DNA from: CAWDLX01 sp046728155
GTDB lineage: Bacteria > Actinomycetota > Actinomycetes > Mycobacteriales > Micromonosporaceae
Reading direction: 5' to 3'
Assembly (NCBI GenBank): GCA_046728155.1
Contig: JBKPDY010000004.1
Location: forward strand, 8,398-72,397
DNA length: 64,000 nt
Part shown: piece by piece, positions 58,296-64,000 of the stretch
Layout of the letters: every line of letters starts with the position of its first letter
How positions within the stretch are numbered: position 1 is the first letter of the stretch
Notes under the pieces: generated by a model
The model's database searches: none
Told to the model about the DNA's origin: nothing
What the model saw: the letters and a program-made list of their open reading frames with translations, nothing else
Position numbers and translations under genes: made by a program

Positions 58296-58727
58296 GTGTC
58301 CATACCGGAACCGCCCGACATCGGGCCCGGACCACCCGAATCGACAGGCGGGGATCCGCCCGCGCTGAACGTTCACGAGTCTGAGTCGGCTCGTCAGGCG
58401 AGCCCGAAGGCGTCTGGTTCAGCGGATGTCGGACGGTCACCGTCGGCAAGCGGCGATTCGCCGAGAGGCCCAGGCGGCAGGACTCCGGGCCAGCGCAAGC
58501 TCGAGCCGCCGGACCTGCCGATGGTGCCGTTCGCCCTCGCCGGCATGGGGGTGTGGGCCGTCGTCGGACTGATCTTCCTCGCCATCCGGCCGACGCTCGC
58601 CGCGCACGGACACGAGAACTGGATCTGGATCTGCGTGGCCGGTTTCCTGCTCGGCGTACCTGGGTTGGCCCTCATGCTCGTCCGCGACGCCCGTCGACGA
58701 CGGCGACGCGCCGCCGCTGGAAACTAG
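58296..58727 (+). CDS. DUF2530-like two-helix membrane protein
   Basis: 143 residues. The first ~75 are disordered (Pro, Ser, Gly, Glu). The end has two hydrophobic helices (PFALAGMGVWAVVGLIFLAI and WIWICVAGFLLGVPGLALML) with a basic tail RDARRRRRRAA. The WIWxCVAGxxLG stretch matches DUF2530. Commonly lies divergent from a MarR gene, as here. GTG 58296 is preferred over an upstream ATG-like start at 58215. Function unknown. Confidence 0.75.
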   Translation: MSIPEPPDIGPGPPESTGGDPPALNVHESESARQASPKASGSADVGRSPSASGDSPRGPGGRTPGQRKLEPPDLPMVPFALAGMGVWAVVGLIFLAIRPTLAAHGHENWIWICVAGFLLGVPGLALMLVRDARRRRRRAAAGN

Positions 58728-59076
58728 CGACCGACGCGGTTGGCGCGCTGATCATGACCGGCCAGCCGTGTTGGGCATCAGACGGGCAGCCCGTGACAGC
58801 ACGGTGTAGCCGATCTTCGTAATCCATCTCGGAAGGTTTCGACCTCCACCGATGGTAGGCACCCCGCGACCAACGTCGAAGATCCGATTCATCCGCCAGA
58901 AGGTCAAGGATTCTGCACGTTTTCGCGGAGGAAACAGATCAAGCACACGGCCCGTCTATCCGGTGGTGCCATGATCGCGGGCCTCGGCATCGCGAGCGCA
59001 CGGCTGAGGGGGGCCGCGGAAGTCCACATAGGATAGACCGACTTCCCACAACCCTGGGACTCGATGGTCGTCGGAG
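58728..59076. other. 349-bp gap between DUF2530 and DUF3027 genes
   Basis: Convergent gap. A 64-codon minus-strand frame (58752-58946; MLDLFPPRKRAESLTFWRMN, RGVPTIGGGRNLPRWITKIG) has low GC at third positions and no recognised family. It could be a fragment of a decayed gene. A near copy of the iterated motif lies just beyond at 59114. Confidence 0.45.
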
Positions 59077-60033
59077 TCAACTCTCCTGACCAGCTTCGTC
59101 CGCTGGAAGATTGTCTACAGTAGACGCCTCTGTTTCGGCGCCGAAGGACTCAGCGGTCGCCTGGTCGAGAAGGGCGGTCCTCAGCACCGGGAGATCAACC
59201 GTCCTAACTCGATCTTCGTCCCGTGGTGGCTGGCTGTCGTCGACCACGTCGACCGGTTTGACGTCACCGACGTCGACGACCGCGACCTGTTCGACTTCGC
59301 TGTCGTCGAATACCGTGGGCAGCTCCTCGACCGGGGCGACTGTCTCGATCAGAACCTCGGAGTGAGCACCGCATCCGTGGTCGGCGCTCACCACACGGCC
59401 GTCATCGGGCGCGAACATGTTGCCGCACGCCCCGAAGACACGGCGTAGCGAACCGGCGAGCGGCAGGTAGAAGCCGCACGTCCCGCACCGGGCGCTCGGC
59501 GGAGCGGCGACCGAGATGGCGGCCCCGGGACCGTGATCTCCGTCGTACCACCGCTGAGCGGTGTCGGCCCTGCCCTCGCGGGACATCACTCGGCTCCGGC
59601 CAAGACCGAGCTCCCAGCTGACCTCGTCGACGGCCGGGTCGTCGGAGAGGAGGTAGCCAGGAACGAGCCGATCGTCGTCGGCGCGGGTCGGCAACAGGTC
59701 GCCGACACCGAGGTCGCCGGGTTGGAGCCGCTCCTGCCACGGCACCCAGTCGGGGGCGAGCAGGGCCGCGTCACCCGGGAGCAGCACGGTTTCAGAGACA
59801 GTGACGTGCCTGCTCCGGGGGACCCGGGTGACGGTTACCGACCAGCGCCACCCGCGGTATCCCGGCAGTGTGCACGCGAAGAGGTGAGTGACCAGGCGGT
59901 CGCCCTCGGTGATGACACCCAGATGACCCCCGACATGGTCGTCCAGGATCGCCTCTCGGGCGAGGTCGACTGCTGCGGCACAGATCCGATCTGGCCTGCC
60001 GAGGGACCTCGGCGGGGCGGCTGTGCTCGTCAC
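59077..60033 (-). CDS. DUF3027 protein
   Basis: 318 residues. DUF3027 features: RAEILDDHVGGHLG-like EAILDDHVGGHLGVITEGD, FACTLPGYRGWRWSVTVTRV, LLPGDAALLAPDWVPWQERL and a C-terminal zinc-ribbon-like pair ARCGTCGFYLPLAGSLRRVF with FGACGNMFAPDDG. Then an acidic disordered tail. Conserved in actinobacteria near MFS and mqn genes; function unknown. GTG 60033. The tail has the motif as STVD. Confidence 0.88.
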   Translation of the reverse strand: MTSTAAPPRSLGRPDRICAAAVDLAREAILDDHVGGHLGVITEGDRLVTHLFACTLPGYRGWRWSVTVTRVPRSRHVTVSETVLLPGDAALLAPDWVPWQERLQPGDLGVGDLLPTRADDDRLVPGYLLSDDPAVDEVSWELGLGRSRVMSREGRADTAQRWYDGDHGPGAAISVAAPPSARCGTCGFYLPLAGSLRRVFGACGNMFAPDDGRVVSADHGCGAHSEVLIETVAPVEELPTVFDDSEVEQVAVVDVGDVKPVDVVDDSQPPRDEDRVRTVDLPVLRTALLDQATAESFGAETEASTVDNLPADEAGQES

Positions 60034-60166
60034 GGGGGCCAATCTTGCCGCACGTCCGGTGCAGCCGCCATCCGGGGTCGGCGGGCTCAGTCCTACGGGT
60101 AGACCTCGCCCGTACGGATGGCCACATCAGCCACAGAAGGTGGCCGACGTACGCGAGGATGGTGGA

Positions 60167-61651
60167 ATGCGGGCGGTTGACGACTTCGGGCGAGCCTCCA
60201 AGGCCGCCGGGCGAGGCCTGTGGGCGACCGCCACGGGCACGGCGAGGGCATCGCGCTGGGTGCGGCGCAACGTCCGGGTCGCCCGCACCGTCAGTGGCGT
60301 CGGCAACACCGGGATGATGCGCCTGCTCGACCTGCACGCCATCTCGTGCGCCGGTGACACACTGATCACCATTGGTCTGGCCGGAACGATCTTCTTCAAC
60401 GTACCCGCGGGCGAGGCACGCAATCGTGTCGCTCTGTACCTGCTCGTCACGATGGTGCCGTTCGCTCTGTTGGCCCCGGTCGTCGGTCCGCTGCTGGATC
60501 GGTTCCGGCATGGTCGCCGCCTCGCGCTCGCGGCAACGTTCCTGGGCCGGGCGGTTCTCGCGTGGGTGATCGCCGGGAACCTGGGCAGTTTCGGCCTCTA
60601 TCCGGCGGCCTTCGGCGTTCTTGCGCTGTCCCGTACGTACGGCCTGGCGCGCTCGGCCGTGGTGCCCCGTCTGCTGCCCCCCGGCCTCGGCCTGTCGCAG
60701 GCCGGGGCGCGGGCTTCGGTCTACGGCACGGTCGCCGGTGCGATCATCGTCCCGATCGGACTGCTCACATCGGCCGCGTTCAACTCCGCATGGCCGGTGA
60801 GGATCGGTGCTCTGATCTTCACCGTGGGTATCGTCGTTTCGCTCCTGCTGCCGCCGACGGCCGACTCCGACGCCCCCGAAGTGCCGCCGAAGGTGTTCCA
60901 CCTGCCGTGGCGGCATCGGGAGGAGAATGGCCAGCGGATCCTCTCCGGCCACCTGCTGGTGGCCGTCCTCATCGGCAGCGCGAGCCTGCGGGCGATGTAC
61001 GGATTCCTGCTGCTGTTCCTCGCTTTTGCGATCCGGGAAGGCGACACGCCACGCGACCTCATCGGCCTGACGCTGACCGAGACGCTGGCGCTCGGGGCGG
61101 TCGGCGTCGCCCTGGCTTCGGGCACCTTCCTGGCCACCGCCGTCGGCAGCGGGCTTCGGCTTCGTCGACCGGCCCGGGTCCAGATGCTCTGCCTGGCCGC
61201 GGTCTCCCTCGTCGGAGTCGCCACCGCGGTCCACTTCACCTTCTTCGCCATCCTCACCCTGTGTCTGACCACGGCGATCGCGAGCGGCCTGGCCAAACTC
61301 GCCGTCGATGCGACGATTCAGGCGCGAGTGCCCGACACCGTACGGGCGAGCGCGTTCGCCCATTCGGAGACGCTGCTGATGCTCGCGTGGGTCGCCGGTG
61401 GCGCCTTCGGTCTGATTCCCTTCGACGGGCGGATCGGCCTTATCCTGGCGGTCTTCGCCATCGTCGCCGCCGCTGTCCGGGCATTCCTCGCGGCAAGACG
61501 GCTGCGCAACGAAGTCCTCGACGGCCGCGGTCGAGAAAAACCACCCGGCCGGCCGGCCTCGCGGTCGGTGCTGACCGGAGCCGTCACAAGCGTGGCCACG
61601 ACCCGGGTCGACTCCGACCCGCCACCCAGCTACCCGCGGGCCGCCGGATGA
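60167..61651 (+). CDS. MFS-type membrane protein next to mqnB
   Basis: 494 residues with about twelve hydrophobic segments. RLLDLHAISCAGDTLITIGL, VVGPLLDRFRHGRRLALAAT (motif A-like), ALSRTYGLARSAVVPRLLPP, SGLAKLAVDATIQARVPDTV and SAFAHSETLLMLAWVAGGAF. This subtype is common upstream of futalosine hydrolase in actinobacteria. Substrate unknown. ATG 60167 follows GAGGATGGTGGA. Its stop overlaps the mqnB start (ATGA). Confidence 0.9.
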   Translation: MRAVDDFGRASKAAGRGLWATATGTARASRWVRRNVRVARTVSGVGNTGMMRLLDLHAISCAGDTLITIGLAGTIFFNVPAGEARNRVALYLLVTMVPFALLAPVVGPLLDRFRHGRRLALAATFLGRAVLAWVIAGNLGSFGLYPAAFGVLALSRTYGLARSAVVPRLLPPGLGLSQAGARASVYGTVAGAIIVPIGLLTSAAFNSAWPVRIGALIFTVGIVVSLLLPPTADSDAPEVPPKVFHLPWRHREENGQRILSGHLLVAVLIGSASLRAMYGFLLLFLAFAIREGDTPRDLIGLTLTETLALGAVGVALASGTFLATAVGSGLRLRRPARVQMLCLAAVSLVGVATAVHFTFFAILTLCLTTAIASGLAKLAVDATIQARVPDTVRASAFAHSETLLMLAWVAGGAFGLIPFDGRIGLILAVFAIVAAAVRAFLAARRLRNEVLDGRGREKPPGRPASRSVLTGAVTSVATTRVDSDPPPSYPRAAG

Positions 61652-62433
61652 GGTTGCGCGAGATCCTGCGGGAACGGCTCCCGCAAGGGATCCGGATGCT
61701 GGTGGCCACGGCGGTGCAGACCGAGCGCGACGCGGTCCTGCGTGGACTGTCCACTGCGGACAATCCGATCGGTCGGCCGCAGATCGTGGTCGAGGTGGTC
61801 GGGGTGGGGCCGGCGCGGGCAGCGGCCGCGACGTCCCGGCTGTTGACGCTCGGCGAGGCCGACGGATTGCCGTACGCGTGCGTCGTCAGTGCCGGAATAG
61901 CGGGCGGTTTCCTCCCGCACGCCGAGATCGGCGCGATCGTGCTCGGCAGCCGGTCGGTGGCGGCTGACTTCGGCATCGAATCCTCGCACGGCTTCGAACC
62001 GATTGCCGACGCCGGCCTCGGCTTGTCTACTGTGGACGCGGATCCGGACCTGCTCGAGGCGGTGCGTTCGGAGCTACCGACCGCCAAGGTCGGCGAGATT
62101 CTGACGGTTACCACCGTCACCGGTACCCAGGACCGAGCGATGCAACTGGCCGAACGCCATCCCCTGGCCATCGCCGAGGGGATGGAGGGTTTCGGAGTAG
62201 CGATGGCCGCGGTCGTCGCCGACATAGCGTTCCTCGAACTGCGGACGATCGCGAACCCGGTCGGCCCGCGTGATCGCGACGCATGGCGCATCGACGACGC
62301 GCTCGCCGCGCTCGCCGTCGCCGCCGCCGCACTCGACCCGGTGGTACGGGCGAGCACGAAGCCGACAGCGAGCGAGCATCGCAGCGCCGCCAGGCCCGAG
62401 GCGCGGAACGAGCGCGGAGGCGAGCAGGCTTAA
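61648..62433 (+). CDS. mqnB: futalosine hydrolase MqnB with repeat-derived C-terminus
   Basis: 261 residues. Hydrolyses futalosine to dehypoxanthine futalosine in the futalosine menaquinone pathway. Nucleosidase-fold features: MLVATAVQTERDAVLRGL, VVGVGPARAAAATSRLL, CVVSAGIAGGFLPHAEIGAI, and AIAEGMEGFGVAMAAVVADI with the catalytic region. The last 24 residues (KPTASEHRSAARPEARNERG and GEQA) are a family-B repeat copy in frame. Two copies of the iterated motif (STAD, STVD). ATG 61648 overlaps the MFS stop. Confidence 0.93.
   Translation: MRLREILRERLPQGIRMLVATAVQTERDAVLRGLSTADNPIGRPQIVVEVVGVGPARAAAATSRLLTLGEADGLPYACVVSAGIAGGFLPHAEIGAIVLGSRSVAADFGIESSHGFEPIADAGLGLSTVDADPDLLEAVRSELPTAKVGEILTVTTVTGTQDRAMQLAERHPLAIAEGMEGFGVAMAAVVADIAFLELRTIANPVGPRDRDAWRIDDALAALAVAAAALDPVVRASTKPTASEHRSAARPEARNERGGEQA
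62355..62430 (+). repeat. family-B repeat copy fused to the mqnB 3' end
   Basis: CGAAGCCGACAGCGAGCGAG followed by CATCGCAGCGCCGCCAGG. It matches the 77-bp unit of 35043 over its whole length and is read in the same phase (PTASEHRSAARPEARNERGG), ending in TAA after GCT. Confidence 0.85.
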
Positions 62434-62469
62434 CACGGCCGAACTGAGAACGAGCAGTAGCCTCGAACC

Positions 62470-63315
62470 GTGGCCGTGCATCTGGCGATCTCGCCGTGTC
62501 CGAACGACACATTCATCTTCCACGCGCTGGTTCACGGACTCGTCACCGGCGCACCGCCCATCACGGTGACGTACGCCGACGTCGACGTGACGAACACCGC
62601 CGCGCTGCGGGGAGCGTTCGATCTGGTCAAGGTGAGCTATGGCGCTCTGCCATGGCTGCTGGACCAGTACGAGCTGTTGCCCTGTGGTGGCGCGATGGGC
62701 CGGGGCTGCGGCCCGCTCGTTCTGGTCAAGGATCCGGCCCTGGCGTCGGTCGCCGGGCGCAGCGTCGCCGTACCGGGCGACCGGACGACGGCGTACCTGC
62801 TGCTTCGGCTGTGGTCGGCCGCCGAGCCGCCGGCGTCGGTAACCATGCTGCCGTTCGCCCAGATCATGCCGGCGGTGGCGGACGGACGCTTCGACGCCGG
62901 ACTCGTCATCCACGAGGCGAGGTTCACCTACCCGCGGTACGGCTTGCGGGCGCTGGTCGACCTGGGCGAGTGGTGGGAGGCGGATACGGGCCTGCCGATT
63001 CCGCTCGGCGCCGTCCTGGCCCGCCGGGCGACCGTCGATGCCGTCACGGCGGCGGAGTGGATCCGCGCATCGGTACGCACCGCATGGGCTGATCCGACGG
63101 CGAGCGAGTCCTATGTGGTCAATCACGCCCAGGAGATGGAGCCCGAGGTATTGGCTCAGCACATCCGGCTCTATGTCAACGAGTTCACCGTGGATCTCGG
63201 TTTCGAGGGGTATGCCGCCGTGGACGCGCTGTTGAGCCGCGCCGCGGCCGCCGGTCTCGTACCCGCGGTCGCCTCATTGGCGGTTGCGGAGCGTTTCAGC
63301 CCCCAGGTGGGGTAG
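62470..63315 (+). CDS. mqnD: 1,4-dihydroxy-6-naphthoate synthase MqnD
   Basis: 281 residues, periplasmic-binding-protein-like fold. Makes 1,4-dihydroxy-6-naphthoate from cyclic dehypoxanthine futalosine. The MqnD signature SPCPNDTFIFHALVHGL is at the start; also VKVSYGALPWLLDQYELLPC, GAMGRGCGPLVLVKD, DAGLVIHEARFTYPRYGLR and LPIPLGAVLARR. GTG 62470 lies 36 bases after the mqnB stop. mqnA, mqnC and mqnE are outside the window. Confidence 0.95.
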   Translation: MAVHLAISPCPNDTFIFHALVHGLVTGAPPITVTYADVDVTNTAALRGAFDLVKVSYGALPWLLDQYELLPCGGAMGRGCGPLVLVKDPALASVAGRSVAVPGDRTTAYLLLRLWSAAEPPASVTMLPFAQIMPAVADGRFDAGLVIHEARFTYPRYGLRALVDLGEWWEADTGLPIPLGAVLARRATVDAVTAAEWIRASVRTAWADPTASESYVVNHAQEMEPEVLAQHIRLYVNEFTVDLGFEGYAAVDALLSRAAAAGLVPAVASLAVAERFSPQVG

Positions 63316-63338
63316 AAGTCTCCAGGATCCAAGCTCAG

Positions 63339-63725
63339 CTAGATCTCCAGCTCGCGGGCGACGGCGTGGACGACTTGAGCCACGGTGTGCGCGACCTTCT
63401 TGTCGGGGAACCGGTTCCGCCGCAGGTCGGGCATGATCTTGGCGTCCAGTACCTTGATCATATCCTCGATCAGGCCGTGCAGCTCCTCGGCTGGGCGGCG
63501 GCGCAACTCTGCGACGGATGTCGGTGCCTCGATCAGCTTCACGGCGAGCGCCTGGACACCCTTGCGGCTGTCGACGACTCCAAACTCGACCTTCTGGCCA
63601 GCCTTGAGATCGTCGACGCCGGACGGAAGGGCGGCCTTGTGGACAAAGACGTCGCCGCCGTCGTCACTGGTAAGAAAGCCGAAGCCCTTGTCCTTCTCGT
63701 ACCACTTCACTCGACCCGTGGGCAC
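63339..63725 (-). CDS. cold-shock domain protein with C-terminal extension
   Basis: 128 residues. The cold-shock domain (1-65) has the RNP1 motif KGFGFLTSDDGG and RNP2 VFVHKAAL. The extension (LRRRPAEELHGLIEDMIKVL, PDLRRNRFPDKKVAHTVAQV) is the form found in actinobacterial CspB-like proteins and is helical. Binds single-stranded nucleic acid, likely an RNA chaperone. ATG 63725. Convergent with mqnD. Confidence 0.93.
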   Translation of the reverse strand: MPTGRVKWYEKDKGFGFLTSDDGGDVFVHKAALPSGVDDLKAGQKVEFGVVDSRKGVQALAVKLIEAPTSVAELRRRPAEELHGLIEDMIKVLDAKIMPDLRRNRFPDKKVAHTVAQVVHAVARELEI

Positions 63726-63847
63726 CGCTGACCTCGTTCTCGATGTACCGAACCAATCACATCAGGCTAACGATCCGTTCCCGGCAACCCAACCGAGATC
63801 CCTCGTCCGTGCCGACCAGGTGCGCATCCCGTACAAATCCAACGCCG

Positions 63848-64000
63848 TCACTCCAACGGATGCAGGTGCTCGTAATCGAGCTGTTCGGCCGGTAGCGGAA
63901 CTTCAAGATCGCCGAAGGGCGGCGCCGCCCCGGCCCGATCGAACGCGAACTCGCTCACCGGCAGCCGTCCAGGCTTGACCGGACGCGACCGGGTCCGGCG
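63848..64000 (-). CDS. C-terminal fragment of a protein cut by the right edge
   Basis: The minus-strand frame is open from the edge (64000) to TGA at 63848: RRTRSRPVKPGRLPVSEFAF, then DRAGAAPPFGDLEVPLPAEQ and LDYEHLHPLE. Codon bias is that of a real gene. No family can be named from 50 residues; a short gene starting at the inner GTG (VSEFAF) is possible. It lies upstream of the cold-shock gene on the same strand. Confidence 0.6.
   Translation of the reverse strand, partial: RRTRSRPVKPGRLPVSEFAFDRAGAAPPFGDLEVPLPAEQLDYEHLHPLE

Noticed and set aside
1..64000. Insertion sequences, prophage, rRNA or tRNA genes
   Set aside because: No transposase or integrase motifs, no terminal inverted repeats with target duplications, and no tRNA or rRNA sequence was recognised on either strand.

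Overview
The window is a 64 kb piece of a high-GC (roughly 70%) actinobacterial chromosome. Several things point to Micromonosporaceae or a close relative: mycothiol genes (mshA, mshD and two mycothiol-dependent maleylpyruvate-isomerase-like proteins), a GlnR orphan regulator, SepH, an HbhA locus laid out as in mycobacteria, the futalosine menaquinone genes mqnB and mqnD, and many GAGCGAGC-rich interspersed repeats. I see no rRNA or tRNA gene, transposase, phage gene or CRISPR array. This is core chromosome with dense, often translationally coupled operons (ATGA/GTGA overlaps).

Layout. 0-9 kb: a truncated proline-rich protein, proline dehydrogenase, a CGNR zinc-finger protein, a TIM-barrel isomerase, Ppx/GppA, a Cys-rich protein of unknown function, then the phosphate block regX3-senX3 // phoU - gpmA with a PHO-box-like repeat between the divergent genes. 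9-19 kb: MFS transporter, GT39-like membrane glycosyltransferase, DUF559 protein, YbjN protein, mshA, an SDR plus two methyltransferases, murB. 19-24.5 kb: a four-gene purine catabolism operon (FAD, 2Fe-2S and molybdopterin subunits of a xanthine-dehydrogenase-type enzyme with an 8-oxoguanine-deaminase-type amidohydrolase inserted), with a perfect 16-bp palindrome in its promoter. 24.5-32.5 kb: macro domain, EI24, AlaX, an HbhA-type operon behind a 37-bp symmetric operator-like site, then fur-ygfZ-BKACE-asparaginase. 32.5-42.4 kb: pabC, a membrane protein, nitrobindin, DsrE, rhodanese/DUF1416 behind a cysteine-rich leader peptide, LmeA-like protein, glnR, mshD. 42.4-64 kb: a GT2-like protein, glutaryl-CoA-dehydrogenase-like protein, nitroreductase, aldose epimerase, MFS, pdxH, citA, serC, sepH, aldo/keto reductase, ThpR, a MarR-controlled MFS gene, DUF3027 protein, mqnB-mqnD, a cold-shock protein and a truncated C-terminus.

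Most unusual content. (1) Short GAGCGAGC-type repeats (families A-D below) are not random filler. Many copies contain a short open frame, a Shine-Dalgarno-like GGAGG, and a stop codon that overlaps the start of the next repeat or the next gene (GTGA/ATGA). At 35043-35504 four mini-ORFs are chained in this way into a DsrE gene. Other copies couple to an acyl-CoA dehydrogenase and to the proline-rich gene, or are fused in frame to protein ends (MqnB C-terminus, GT2 N-terminus, possibly PdxH). Indels between copies keep the frame. (2) An 11-bp palindrome-like motif, TCCACTGTGGA, occurs five times exactly and about fifteen times with one to three mismatches. Nearly all genic copies are in the same codon phase, reading Ser-Thr-Val-Asp/Glu with otherwise rare ACT/ACA codons. 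Both look like genome-wide systems that I can see only through this window.
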